Shown in pieces: positions 9,073 through 18,105 of a stretch of DNA of 64,000 nucleotides. This stretch comes from DATDYQ01 sp035288965 (GTDB lineage: Archaea; Nanobdellota; Nanobdellia; SCGC-AAA011-G17; JAGVZF01). The DNA lies in assembly GCA_035288965.1 (NCBI GenBank), contig DATDYQ010000104.1:1-64000 (forward strand). The letters are read 5' to 3'. The first letter of the stretch is position 1. Each line of letters starts with the position of its first letter. The position numbers and the translations under genes were made by a program. Under the pieces are notes generated by a model. That model saw only the letters and a program-made list of their open reading frames with translations. It did no database searches and was not told the DNA's origin.

Positions 9073-10350
9073 ATGTACAGAAAAATAAAAAATTATGTAT
9101 CATCAAAAGATTTTGTTAAAGATAACCTCATTTTATTCATAGCTTCTTTCATAATGAACATCCTTGGTTATCTTTATCATTTTTCAATGGGAAGAACTCT
9201 CGGTCCAGTGCAGTATGGGATTCTCGGTTCTTTATTTTCTATAATCTACATAATTACAATCCCCATTAACACTATCCAGACAACGATAGCAAATTTTACA
9301 GCAAGGTTTAAGGTAAATAACGAAAAAGATAAAATTAATTATTTGATACGTTCATCTTTAAAAAAAATATCTATCTATAGTTTGATAGTTATCATAATCG
9401 CAGTAATGATAACTCCTTTTATTCAAGATTTTCTCCACATTACAAACAAATATTATCTCTATTTAGTTTATATCTTCTTTATTTTTGCAATGATAATTCC
9501 AATTTCAAGAGGGGTTTTTCAGGGTTTGCAAAACTTTAAACAGCTTGGATTATCAATGATACTTGAAGGGTTTTTCAAATTATTTCCTGCTCTTATTCTT
9601 GTCTATTTAGGATTTGGAATAGTTGGAGCAATAGTAGCTGTAATTATTTCATATTTAATCCCCATCTTAGTTTCAACATTTCAGCTTAAAGAAATTCTTA
9701 AAACAGAAAAAAAGAAGTTTGAATCAAAAGAGGTTTACAAATATACTGTTCCTGTAATGTTAATGCTTTTGTTCACAACATTATACTATAGTATGGATAT
9801 TTTATTGGTAAAACATTTTTTTTCAGAGCATGATGCAGGTTATTATGCTGCAATTTCATTGTTGGGTAAAATAATATTTTTCGGTTCATTATCTATTGTA
9901 ATGGTAATGTTTCCAAAAGTTTCTGAAAATTATTACAATAAAAAACCACATAAAAGAATACTTTACAAATCGCTGGGAGCAGTAGCTTTATTTGGTTTTG
10001 TAGTTTCATTATTTTATTTCTTATTTTCAGATTTAACAGTAAAGGTGGTTTTTGGGAATGAATATGCTCCCATAGCTGGTTTAATTGGCATTTTTGGCTT
10101 AATGACCACATTTATTTCATTAAGTTATTTAATAGCATATTACAACATCTCAATCAATAAGATAAGATTTTTAATAATCCTGTTTGTTTTTGACATATTA
10201 GAAATACTCCTAATATGGTTCTTCCATAATAGCTTAGCTACAGTTATATACATATTATTATTCATGATGATTACATTATTTATTATCTTATTTACATTAT
10301 TTTATATATCAAAAGAGCGATATCACAAAACTACTATAAAAAATTATTAA
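9073..10350 (+). CDS. Lipid-linked oligosaccharide flippase, Wzx/MOP family
   Basis: 425 aa with about 12-14 membrane helices. The early GRTLGPVQYGILGSLFSI motif is typical of the polysaccharide_synt (RfbX/Wzx) branch of the MOP/MATE superfamily. It should flip the lipid-linked glycan to the outer face for AglB. Its ATG is 1 nt past the previous stop. It converges on nanE with a 1-nt gap. This is the first of two such flippases in the window, which suggests two lipid-linked glycans or a duplicated function. Confidence 0.82.
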   Translation: MYRKIKNYVSSKDFVKDNLILFIASFIMNILGYLYHFSMGRTLGPVQYGILGSLFSIIYIITIPINTIQTTIANFTARFKVNNEKDKINYLIRSSLKKISIYSLIVIIIAVMITPFIQDFLHITNKYYLYLVYIFFIFAMIIPISRGVFQGLQNFKQLGLSMILEGFFKLFPALILVYLGFGIVGAIVAVIISYLIPILVSTFQLKEILKTEKKKFESKEVYKYTVPVMLMLLFTTLYYSMDILLVKHFFSEHDAGYYAAISLLGKIIFFGSLSIVMVMFPKVSENYYNKKPHKRILYKSLGAVALFGFVVSLFYFLFSDLTVKVVFGNEYAPIAGLIGIFGLMTTFISLSYLIAYYNISINKIRFLIILFVFDILEILLIWFFHNSLATVIYILLFMMITLFIILFTLFYISKERYHKTTIKNY

Positions 10351-10351
10351 A

Positions 10352-11092
10352 TTATTTATATCCACCATTTCTTACAGCCTTTAAATGCCAAGCCGTACTC
10401 ATTCTCGGTCTTGTTGCCTGACTTCCTATACACACTGCCCAAGCTCCATATTTCATAGCCAAATAACATTGTTCAGGTTCTCTTATTCTACCCTCTGCAA
10501 TTATTGGAGTGTTATTAAATCTCCCGGTAAGTTTTTTTAAAAGATCAAAATCAGGTTCATATTCATACCATCTATGTACTTTAAGTTTTTTTTCTGTATT
10601 TTGAGTGTATCCGGAAAGAGTTGTGCCAACAATATCAACATGCCCAATATTTATTGCTCGGTTAGCTTCTTCAAAAGTAGCTATGTCTGCCATAAATATT
10701 TTATCTTGAAACAATTTTTTTGCAGTAAAATATAATTCTAAACTTAACATTCCATTTGGTCTTAATCTATCAGTCATATCTAATGACACAATATCTGCTC
10801 CTGCTTGAAAAATTCTTGAAATGTCGTCTATGCTCTCTGTAATCAATACCCTGTTATCAGCGTACTGTGATTTGGTAATACCAATAATTATACTTTCAGG
10901 ATTTAGATATCTTGTTTGTGCAATGTTTTCAATGCCACAAATACGAACAGCACAAGCTCCTGCCTTTAAAACTTCTTTAGCCATTCTTGATATATCTCTT
11001 GGTTCATAAAGTTGACTTCCCTTCTCTGGTTCTGCTTGACAAGATACGATTAATCCATCTTTAAGTTGCATTATCTTTTCTTCTTTGTTCAT
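10352..11092 (-). CDS. nanE: N-acylmannosamine-6-phosphate 2-epimerase
   Basis: 246 aa TIM-barrel protein matching NanE, which interconverts ManNAc-6-P and GlcNAc-6-P. Family signatures are LKDGLIVSCQA at the N-terminus, AVRICGIENI, IGITKSQY (candidate catalytic Lys), ADIATFEEA, GTTLSGYT, PIIAEGRI (candidate Glu) and AVCIGSQATRP. Its ATG overlaps the upstream stop (ATGA). In bacteria NanE is catabolic. Beside NeuB and NeuA-like genes it more plausibly makes ManNAc-6-P for nonulosonic acid synthesis (inference). Confidence 0.9.
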   Translation of the reverse strand: MNKEEKIMQLKDGLIVSCQAEPEKGSQLYEPRDISRMAKEVLKAGACAVRICGIENIAQTRYLNPESIIIGITKSQYADNRVLITESIDDISRIFQAGADIVSLDMTDRLRPNGMLSLELYFTAKKLFQDKIFMADIATFEEANRAINIGHVDIVGTTLSGYTQNTEKKLKVHRWYEYEPDFDLLKKLTGRFNNTPIIAEGRIREPEQCYLAMKYGAWAVCIGSQATRPRMSTAWHLKAVRNGGYK

Positions 11093-12399
11093 CTTTTGTC
11101 TATTTCTAATTTATGTTTATCATATTGTGCAACTATTTTTCCATAAGAAAATAAATCCACTTTAGGATTGTTTCTTGGTAATAAAATACTTCTTGTTTCA
11201 GTATAATCTGTTATAAGAGCTATAGAAATTGGGGCATTTGTCCATCCAGTATACATACTACTAATTCCTCCTTCTACTCTATCTTCTCCACCCCAAGTTT
11301 TTCTTTTAGCATCATAAGATCCAAGCCAAGCGCCATCTGTCTTTGCGAAATCAGATTTATTTTGTATTGAAGTTAAGAACTCTAATGATTTTTTTACAGA
11401 TTCTCTTGCTTTTTTATCATCTGTAAATTGTGTATATGATTGTAAACCTAAAGTAGCCCAATTCTGTCCATAAACTAAATCAGCTATATGTTCACCACTA
11501 CTTCCTTCCCACCATTCACCAGGCCAATGTCCATCTTCACTTTGTCTTGAAATTAAATATTTAGCTACAATATCTAGACCCCTTATTACCTTATCATCTT
11601 TAGTTACATCGGCAACAGTAGATGCTTCCATCACAAAATATCCACAATTTGAAAGATCATAAGGTTGTTCTCTTTTTCCTTTATCAAAATCATCTATAGC
11701 TTCCAAATCTTTCTGAAGAGAATTTAATGATTCATCTTTAAACCTTTCATCTTCAGTTAAGCCGTAAACATATGCCAATGCCATAGCTCTCATTCCCCCC
11801 CAATGCGGCATCCCATCCATTTTATTTCTTGCATATTTATCTAATATCTCTCTTTTATCAAGCAAAGATTGAGCTGCAAGAAGTGAATAATCTCTTAATT
11901 CATCTGAATATCCATTTGCCCATAATGCTAAAGGTAAGATTACAGCCCAGCTATTATCATCAGGCCATTTTTTATCCCAAAAATATTTATTATCTTTATA
12001 ATGTCTTACTGTGGGATTTTTTTCTACGATCATCTTAACTGGAAAAGCATAATCAAAAGTTAATCCATGAGCAAAAAGTCCAAATTCTGAATGATCTAAT
12101 CTGTTTTCTTGAAAAGGAGTTTCTTTTATAAATTTTAACAAGTTATCTGATACATATTTATATCCCCTAGAAGGAAATAAATTATCTGCTAATGCAAATA
12201 ATGTTGCTGTTTGCAATACACAATCTACCCTTACATATTTAAATAATCCATCTTGTTGAAGTCTATTTCCATTTACAATAGGATGTTCTCTATCCAGTAG
12301 TCTCGCTCTTTCACAAACACCCTCTAAACCATCTTTAAGTAAAACGCCAGAGTTTCTAAACCATCTTAAATTTCTATCTATCACTGCTAAGTTATCCAT
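11089..12399 (-). CDS. Alpha/alpha-toroid protein (six-hairpin glycosidase/terpene-cyclase-like fold), function unknown
   Basis: 436 aa soluble protein without a signal peptide. Trp/Gly-rich repeated helices (DGMPHWGGMRAMALAYVYG, SEDGHWPGEWWEG, YGQNWATLGLQSY, KTDGAWLGSYD) suggest an (alpha/alpha)-barrel like those of AGE epimerases, GH88-type hydrolases or prenyltransferases. I do not recognise the exact family. It overlaps nanE by 4 nt, so the pair is co-translated and may act on the same amino sugar. A TTG 21 nt further up is also open, but TTATATAT at 12423-12430 lies 23 nt before the ATG at 12399, which fixes the start there. Confidence 0.6.
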   Translation of the reverse strand: MDNLAVIDRNLRWFRNSGVLLKDGLEGVCERARLLDREHPIVNGNRLQQDGLFKYVRVDCVLQTATLFALADNLFPSRGYKYVSDNLLKFIKETPFQENRLDHSEFGLFAHGLTFDYAFPVKMIVEKNPTVRHYKDNKYFWDKKWPDDNSWAVILPLALWANGYSDELRDYSLLAAQSLLDKREILDKYARNKMDGMPHWGGMRAMALAYVYGLTEDERFKDESLNSLQKDLEAIDDFDKGKREQPYDLSNCGYFVMEASTVADVTKDDKVIRGLDIVAKYLISRQSEDGHWPGEWWEGSSGEHIADLVYGQNWATLGLQSYTQFTDDKKARESVKKSLEFLTSIQNKSDFAKTDGAWLGSYDAKRKTWGGEDRVEGGISSMYTGWTNAPISIALITDYTETRSILLPRNNPKVDLFSYGKIVAQYDKHKLEIDKR

Positions 12400-12422
12400 A
12401 TAATTAATTATATCTCCCAAAA

Positions 12423-12430
12423 ATATATAA
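12423..12430 (-). promoter_or_regulatory. TATA box (TTATATAT) for the toroid-nanE operon
   Basis: The box ends 23 nt upstream of the ATG at 12399, the same spacing as other leaderless genes here. It argues against the longer TTG start at 12420. Confidence 0.55.
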
Positions 12431-12470
12431 GCTTTCCCATACCATTATTAATAATGAGTAAAACTTAAAT

Positions 12471-13814
12471 ATGTCCTCAACTAAACAATTGTTAAGAAAA
12501 ATGAAGGTAAGTCTTGTTTTCCCTAGAATGAAATACCAAACTGGAGATCCTCCCCTAGGTATGGCTTTATTAGCAGGTAATTTAAGAAAAAATGGATTTG
12601 GAGTAGAAATAATAGATACAACTTTTCATCAATCTCTAGATTATGTTAAAGAAAGATTAACCTCGTTTAATCCAGACTGGGTTGCTATTTATTCAGACAC
12701 AATGATGTATAATGATTGTATTAAAATTTCTGAAATGGCAAAAGAAATGGGTAAAAAAGTTATTCTAGGTGGTCCACATCCTACTTTAAAACCAGAAACT
12801 CTAATTGATCATGGAGATTATCTAGTACAGGGAGAGGCAGAAGTTACAATAATAGATGTAATCAATGGAAAATTTAATGGTACAAAGATAGTAAAGGGAG
12901 TTCCTGCAGATATAGAAACTTTGCCAATGGCAACATATGATTTACTAGAAATGAAGGAATATATTAAGAGATGGCATTTGCTAGATAGCATTAATCCTGA
13001 TCTTCATGGCACTAGTATGTTTTCGGCTCGTGGTTGTTCTTTTAGATGCACATTTTGTCAACCAGTTTTAGATAAACTCTTTGGTAGATTATTCAGAACA
13101 AGAAGTGTTGATAGTATAATTCAAGAACTAAAATATCTAAAAGAAAATGTTGGTATCAAAGCATTTTTCTTCCAAGATGATACATTTACATTAAAAAAGA
13201 TATGGATACGTGAATTTTGTAAAAGAATGATAGATGAAAAACTCGACTTATTGTGGGGTTGTAATTCCCGTATTGATTTAATTGATAAGGAAATAATGCA
13301 AACAATGTACAATGCTGGTCTAAGAGTCATGCACATGGGTCTTGAATCTGGAAGTCAAAGAGTTTTAGATGAAATATATCATAAAGATATCAAATTAGAA
13401 GGAATTCCTGAAAAAATAGCTTTGGCAGAAAAAATTGGCATTCATTGTTTATGCTTCTTTATGCTAGGTGCTCCAGGTGAAACAAGAGAAGAAATCGAAA
13501 AAACAATAAAATTTGCTGCCTCTCTTGATGCTACAGAAATAACCGCCACAATTGCAACTCCATTGCCTGGAACTTATCTATATGATGCAATAAAAGACAA
13601 ATATAAAATTACTACAGATTTCGATAATTTTGATTATTATAAAAACAGCGCTTTCGAAAATCCTGATGTAAATTTCAAAGAGCTTAAATGGTTACAGAAA
13701 AAATTATTATTTAAATTTTATACAAATCCAAAAAGGTGGGGTTATATTGGTAAGCATCTCACCCATCCAAGTGGATATGGAAAAATGGTAAAGAAAATTG
13801 CTAGATTCCTATAA
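12471..13814 (+). CDS. Radical SAM enzyme with N-terminal cobalamin-binding domain
   Basis: 447 aa. Residues 10-150 form a B12-binding Rossmann-like domain (ILGGPHPT near 98-105, VQGEAE near 119-124). A CxxxCxxC cluster motif follows at C189-C193-C196 (CSFRCTFC), then FFQDDTFT and MGLESGSQRVLDEI, typical of the BchE/P-methylase class. No classic DxHxxG is seen; its usual position reads IYSDTMMYND. The family performs radical methylation, cyclisation or C-C chemistry on lipids, sugars and cofactors; the substrate is unknown here. It is a single-gene unit, abutting the convergent gene at 13815. Confidence 0.85.
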   Translation: MSSTKQLLRKMKVSLVFPRMKYQTGDPPLGMALLAGNLRKNGFGVEIIDTTFHQSLDYVKERLTSFNPDWVAIYSDTMMYNDCIKISEMAKEMGKKVILGGPHPTLKPETLIDHGDYLVQGEAEVTIIDVINGKFNGTKIVKGVPADIETLPMATYDLLEMKEYIKRWHLLDSINPDLHGTSMFSARGCSFRCTFCQPVLDKLFGRLFRTRSVDSIIQELKYLKENVGIKAFFFQDDTFTLKKIWIREFCKRMIDEKLDLLWGCNSRIDLIDKEIMQTMYNAGLRVMHMGLESGSQRVLDEIYHKDIKLEGIPEKIALAEKIGIHCLCFFMLGAPGETREEIEKTIKFAASLDATEITATIATPLPGTYLYDAIKDKYKITTDFDNFDYYKNSAFENPDVNFKELKWLQKKLLFKFYTNPKRWGYIGKHLTHPSGYGKMVKKIARFL

Positions 13815-15257
13815 TTATCTAATAAACAACCAACTATTGCTTAGCACCCAAGGTACTGTAAATATTATATTTGATATTATCATTATCAAAAATACTTGCC
13901 TCGCTACATCTTTATTTACATAATTTAATAATACATAAGCACTTAAAATTCCATAGATAAATGCAGCCGGAGAAAATAAATCCCAGCCTAATTTTTCTTG
14001 ATATTCTATATTCAATGTTATTGTAAATAAGAAAAAGAAGCTTAACATTATCAATAAAAACATAACCACATTATCTTTAAAATTGATTTTTTTCCTATGT
14101 GTTAGAAACAATAAAACAAACAGCAATAAACCCACCCCTGCAGCTAATATATTCTCATTAAAGGAATAAGTAAAATGTTCAAAAGATATCATCATATACT
14201 TTTCCCATGGAGATTTATATTCAAATAAAGGTAAAAACATAATTCCATCTCCCCCACCAAATGTATTTCCCACTTTTACCTTTTCTATATCAGTAACATG
14301 AATCCCGAAACTTGTATATAGATTAAATTCTATATAAACAAAAAATAATATTGTTAAAATAACAAAAGGAGCTATAAATCTGATAAATTTTATGTTAAAT
14401 ACTCCTTTAAAAAAATTATTAATATTTAATTTCTTAATTCCAGAATCTACGAAATAAAGGTATAACAACGATGGTAATATCCAAAATGCAGCCAAATGAC
14501 TCCAGAAAGATAGCCACATTGCTATTGTAGGATATATTAATTTAGTATTTTTCTTAAGATAATAGATAGAAACTAAGATGTATAAAAACATTGTAAATGC
14601 TAATCTAGAAGTTCCCTCCCACCATCCAAAGAAAAACTCTATTGTTCCCATACTTCCTATAAACATAAACACAAAAAATCTTTCTATTTTGTCTTTCCCT
14701 AAAAGATTAGATAATAAGAATAATAGAATAATAAAGAAAAACCCTATAATATTCACAAAGAAACTAGTTGATTTAACAGGTTCCCACCCAGCTATAGGAC
14801 TTGTTACTTTGTAAAATAAATAATCGCTATAAGAACTTATTGGTGAACTCATAAAAAACCTAGATGCTGGAATCGTAAATGCCTCTTTAGGTAAAATGCC
14901 GGCATCCCCCAAACCATAATTAACGATTTGAAATAAAAAAAATATTATAAAAAACGTAAAAGCAACTAAAATGTATCCCTTAATGTTTCTTTTTGCAAAT
15001 AAACTATCTATAATTCTACTGTTTTCCAATCCATTTAATATCTTCTTCTGAATCTTTGGGATTGCAATAATGATTAATATAATCAATCCAATTAATGTCC
15101 ATAAAAATTCAATCCAAGCCGGAATTGTTAAATTCAAAAAACCCCAAATTAAATAATTAAATTTACTAACCCCAAATATATTTAATAAAGTTCCAATTAA
15201 CTTAATCAAAACAATTATAATTGCTACGGTTAGTACACTATTTTTTAATTTACTCAT
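13815..15257 (-). CDS. Polytopic membrane protein, probable GT-C-like enzyme
   Basis: 480 aa with about eleven hydrophobic helices; no soluble catalytic domain is obvious. The loop after helix three has a GLGDAGILPKEAF stretch and ISSYSDYL that may hold the acidic catalytic site, but this is weak. An upstream GTG (15269) is also in frame. The ATG at 15257 is preferred because AAAGGAAC lies just upstream and because it overlaps the stop of the 41-aa ORF (15250-15375). It is third in the minus-strand run starting at 16627. Confidence 0.5.
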   Translation of the reverse strand: MSKLKNSVLTVAIIIVLIKLIGTLLNIFGVSKFNYLIWGFLNLTIPAWIEFLWTLIGLIILIIIAIPKIQKKILNGLENSRIIDSLFAKRNIKGYILVAFTFFIIFFLFQIVNYGLGDAGILPKEAFTIPASRFFMSSPISSYSDYLFYKVTSPIAGWEPVKSTSFFVNIIGFFFIILLFLLSNLLGKDKIERFFVFMFIGSMGTIEFFFGWWEGTSRLAFTMFLYILVSIYYLKKNTKLIYPTIAMWLSFWSHLAAFWILPSLLYLYFVDSGIKKLNINNFFKGVFNIKFIRFIAPFVILTILFFVYIEFNLYTSFGIHVTDIEKVKVGNTFGGGDGIMFLPLFEYKSPWEKYMMISFEHFTYSFNENILAAGVGLLLFVLLFLTHRKKINFKDNVVMFLLIMLSFFFLFTITLNIEYQEKLGWDLFSPAAFIYGILSAYVLLNYVNKDVARQVFLIMIISNIIFTVPWVLSNSWLFIR

Positions 15258-15375
15258 GTTCCTTTCCACTTAAAAAGAAAATATAAAATAATATCAAGCA
15301 TATTACTAATACAAACAATCCACTCTCATAATTCAAATTCCAATATTTTATTATATAGTTTGTTAGACTACTCAT
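15250..15375 (-). CDS. Small single-span membrane protein (41 aa), unlisted ORF
   Basis: An open frame runs ATG to TAA on the minus strand. It starts MSSLTNYIIKYWNLNYESG, then a strongly hydrophobic segment (about residues 20-35) and a charged GKEHE tail. Its ATG overlaps the stop region of the GT2-methyltransferase gene (stop at 15368-15370), and its stop falls inside the first codons of the next gene (ATG 15257). This double overlap, exact strand match and filled 98-nt gap argue for a real, translationally coupled gene. Topology suggests a membrane-anchored partner for the polytopic protein downstream. Function unknown. Confidence 0.55.
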   Translation of the reverse strand: MSSLTNYIIKYWNLNYESGLFVLVICLILFYIFFLSGKEHE

Positions 15376-16627
15376 CTTTTATCTTAGTTGTTTTTATTAT
15401 TATATCAACAAGCCAGTGTATTTTTACACTTTCTATCTTAAATCCGTGTCTCTCTATATCTTCTAAAAATTTTTTCTTTGAGAATTTCTCATCATGTGTA
15501 TCTTTCCACATATCACCTACACTTCTGGTCCATAACCACCAAAACATATTAAATAAGGTATTTTCATTTGGGACAGATATAACCAATGTTCCATCTTTTC
15601 TTAATACCCTATTGATATTGTTTAAAGCTAAATCTCTATCTTCTACATGCTCTAAAACTTCCATTGCTGTTATTGCATCAAAGCTATTTGGTTTAAATGG
15701 TATATCTGTTATACTTCCTCGTTTAAAATTAAATCCTTTGCAATCCTTAACATCCATTCCAATTCCATGACCTAAAAATCTAATAAAACTCCCATCTTTC
15801 ATTGAATTACAAGGCTTTCCGCATCCTATATCCAATAAATCCTTTTTATCAGGTAATAATCTTCTAACTTTTCTATATCTTGCATAATGATAGCTTTCTC
15901 TTAATCTATTAAACATCGGATTAAATAATTTTTTTCTTATTTTATATAAATACAGATCTCCAAGTTGCGTTACATATTCCATATTTTGCTTCATTCCAAG
16001 TTTACTTTTTCCATCAGTCCTATTCTTAAACATATAGGGAATTTCGATTGCTTTGTTATAATTTCCTTTGGCCAATATTTCCAAGCCAATCTTATAGCCT
16101 CTAGGAACCAATCTTGTTTCTTCTATAACCTCTCTTTTAAAGAAAAAAAATCCAGACATAGGATCTTTAATGTTTGTAACAGGTTTAGCTAAAATTGTGG
16201 CAATCCTTGATGTTAATCTTCTTTGTTCAGGCCAATTAGTTACTCCTCCTCCTTCTATTAGTCTACTTCCTATTGTAATCTCCGCCTCATCATTTAATAT
16301 CGGTTTAACCATATCAAAAATCTTTTCAGCAGGATGACTTAGATCAGCATCCATAAAACCTATAATCTCTCCCTTAGAAATATCAATCCCATCCAAAACA
16401 GCAGATGCTAATCCTTTCTTATCTTTTCTGCATATTGCATTAATGTTATATTTCTTATCTTTCTTTATTTTATTTACAATATCAAATGTTCCATCTCTGC
16501 TATTATCATCAATTATAACAACCTCAAGTTTAAGCTTGTTTTTTTTAGAAACTAAAAATATATCATCTAATAATCTTCCAATATTATCACTCTCATTTAA
16601 GGTAGGTATAATCAAAGATATATTCAT
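15368..16627 (-). CDS. Fusion: GT2 polyprenyl-phosphate sugar synthase plus SAM methyltransferase
   Basis: 419 aa. Residues 1-215 are a DPM1-like GT2: IIPTLNESDN, VVIIDDNSRDGT and FMDADLSHP, followed by GSRLIEGGG and NRTDGKSKL, the pattern of dolichyl-phosphate mannose synthase. Residues 240-419 are a class I methyltransferase with LLDIGCGKP (D266 in motif I) and AMEVLEHVEDRD. Both halves look intact. The fusion implies that the sugar moved by the first half, or its product, is methylated by the second. A TATA-like box at 16651-16658 lies 23 nt before the ATG. It is followed by the overlapping 41-aa ORF. Confidence 0.82.
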   Translation of the reverse strand: MNISLIIPTLNESDNIGRLLDDIFLVSKKNKLKLEVVIIDDNSRDGTFDIVNKIKKDKKYNINAICRKDKKGLASAVLDGIDISKGEIIGFMDADLSHPAEKIFDMVKPILNDEAEITIGSRLIEGGGVTNWPEQRRLTSRIATILAKPVTNIKDPMSGFFFFKREVIEETRLVPRGYKIGLEILAKGNYNKAIEIPYMFKNRTDGKSKLGMKQNMEYVTQLGDLYLYKIRKKLFNPMFNRLRESYHYARYRKVRRLLPDKKDLLDIGCGKPCNSMKDGSFIRFLGHGIGMDVKDCKGFNFKRGSITDIPFKPNSFDAITAMEVLEHVEDRDLALNNINRVLRKDGTLVISVPNENTLFNMFWWLWTRSVGDMWKDTHDEKFSKKKFLEDIERHGFKIESVKIHWLVDIIIKTTKIKDE

Positions 16628-16650
16628 TTTATCCCCTTACTTTAATTAAA

Positions 16651-16658
16651 TTTAAAAA
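16651..16658 (-). promoter_or_regulatory. TATA-like box for the minus-strand run starting at 16627
   Basis: On the minus strand TTTTTAAA ends 23 nt before the ATG, the leaderless spacing seen across the window. Confidence 0.45.
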
Positions 16659-16692
16659 GCTTTCTGTAATATTATAATATAACTGTTGCATA

Positions 16693-16700
16693 TTATATAT
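16693..16700 (+). promoter_or_regulatory. TATA box (TTATATAT) for the gene at 16723
   Basis: It ends 22 nt before the ATG. It is separate from the minus-strand box in the same 95-nt divergent gap. Confidence 0.5.
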
Positions 16701-16722
16701 CTATAAAAACAAGAATTGGGTT

Positions 16723-17265
16723 ATGCATAAAATGCGTTTAAAATGCTTAAATTTGGGTAGTGGGAAGAGTTATAAGAAAAGTAACGAAAAAGAAGAATGG
16801 GTAAACATTGATATTAATCCTGATTGGCATCCAGATATTTTACATGATTTAAGCAAATTTCCCTATCCATTTAAAGATAACACTTTTAATTTGGTATTCG
16901 CAGATAATATCTTAGAACATTTTGACGGCTTACAACTAAAAAAAGTGCTTATTGAAATAGGAAGAATATTAAAAGAAGACGGAAAATTAAAAGCTATTGT
17001 CCCGCATTTTTCTAATGCTTCAGCTTACCAAATAAATCATAAAATGTTTTTCCAATCAAATTTTTTTCATGAAAGGAATATTTCAAATGTTAAAGTATTA
17101 AGTGTTAGGTTAATGCTAACTCAAAATAAATTTCTTAGTTTTCTAAATTATATCGCAAATGTTAACCCATTTGTCTGGGAAAGATTTTTCTGCTATTATT
17201 ATCCAATCCAAATGATTCATTTTGAATTAAAGATTATTAAAGATAAAGATAACAAGATAAGATAA
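16723..17265 (+). CDS. SAM-dependent methyltransferase-like protein
   Basis: 180 aa. It has a compact motif I (CLNLGSGKSYK near residues 9-19), an acidic motif II (WVNIDINPDWHPD), then ADNILEHFDGLQ and an LKEDGKLKAIVPH motif of Methyltransf_11-like enzymes acting on glycans. It is short at the C-terminus. TATA spacing supports the ATG. It precedes a GT2 (17341), a GT9 and another methyltransferase-like gene on the same strand, so the acceptor is probably a sugar chain (inference). Confidence 0.7.
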   Translation: MHKMRLKCLNLGSGKSYKKSNEKEEWVNIDINPDWHPDILHDLSKFPYPFKDNTFNLVFADNILEHFDGLQLKKVLIEIGRILKEDGKLKAIVPHFSNASAYQINHKMFFQSNFFHERNISNVKVLSVRLMLTQNKFLSFLNYIANVNPFVWERFFCYYYPIQMIHFELKIIKDKDNKIR

Positions 17266-17308
17266 CGCTAAAATATATATTTCACAATAATAAATTTCTC
17301 ATCAAATG

Positions 17309-17316
17309 ATTTATAA
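17309..17316 (+). promoter_or_regulatory. TATA box (ATTTATAA) for the gene at 17341
   Basis: It ends 24 nt before the ATG; the octamer is identical to the ones at 94 and 29843. Confidence 0.5.
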
Positions 17317-17340
17317 TACTTTTTATCATCTATTTTATCA

Positions 17341-18105
17341 ATGGAAACCTTATCTCTAATCATTCCTGCATATAATGAAGAACATAGAATAGGAAAAACA
17401 CTAGATTATTATTCATCTTATCTTTCTTCAAGGTTAAAAGATTTTGAAATTATCATAGTTTTAAATGGTTGCAAAGATAATACCTTAAGTGTTGTTTTAA
17501 ATTATCAAAAAAAATATCCTAAAATAATTAAATATCTTAATTTTACTGATCCTATAGGAAAAGGCCCTGCAGTTATTGAAGGTTTTAAAGCAGCGAATAA
17601 GGAATTTATTGGTTTTGTTGATGCGGATATGTCAACACCGCCAGAAGCCTTCTATGATCTTGTTTTAAAGATGAATGGTTATGATGGTATATTGGCCTCA
17701 AGATGGGTTAAAGGAGCTACAATCCCAATAAAGCAAAAAATTTCGCGTAGAATAGCTTCAAGGTCTTTTAACATTTTGGTAAGAATATTATTTAACTTAA
17801 ATGTAAATGATACTCAATGTGGTTGTAAGTTATTCAAAAAAGATGCAATCAAATCTATTGTTAATAATATCGGCAAAACAAAATGGGCTTTTGATATAGA
17901 TGTTTTATATAAATTAAATAAAAAAGGTTATAAAGTGACCGAAATTCCAACATATTGGAGTGATGCAAAAGACTCTCATTTAAATGTCGCAAAAACAAGT
18001 ATAGAGATGTTTTTGTCAATAATAAGACTAAGGTTAATTTACTCAAATCTTGAAGTAATAGTTAAATCATACAATAAAATCCATGATTTAATTTTAAAAA
18101 AATGA
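17341..18105 (+). CDS. Glycosyltransferase family 2, Alg5/dolichyl-phosphate glucose synthase-like
   Basis: 254 aa GT-A enzyme. IIPAYNEEHRIGKTL opens the domain. The usual DDGS is replaced by IVLNGCKDNT, as in some archaeal GT2s. FVDADMSTPPEAF (DAD at 94-96) is the metal site, and NDTQCGCKLFKKDA plus WAFDIDVLYKL follow, the signature of Alg5/DPG synthase-type enzymes. It probably makes a polyprenyl-phosphate hexose. Its stop overlaps the ATG of the GT9 gene by 4 nt. Confidence 0.75.
   Translation: METLSLIIPAYNEEHRIGKTLDYYSSYLSSRLKDFEIIIVLNGCKDNTLSVVLNYQKKYPKIIKYLNFTDPIGKGPAVIEGFKAANKEFIGFVDADMSTPPEAFYDLVLKMNGYDGILASRWVKGATIPIKQKISRRIASRSFNILVRILFNLNVNDTQCGCKLFKKDAIKSIVNNIGKTKWAFDIDVLYKLNKKGYKVTEIPTYWSDAKDSHLNVAKTSIEMFLSIIRLRLIYSNLEVIVKSYNKIHDLILKK

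Noticed and set aside
15360..15770. 136-aa plus-strand open frame
   Set aside because: It is antisense to the well-supported methyltransferase half of the GT2-MTase fusion, has no Shine-Dalgarno and no domain; shadow frame.
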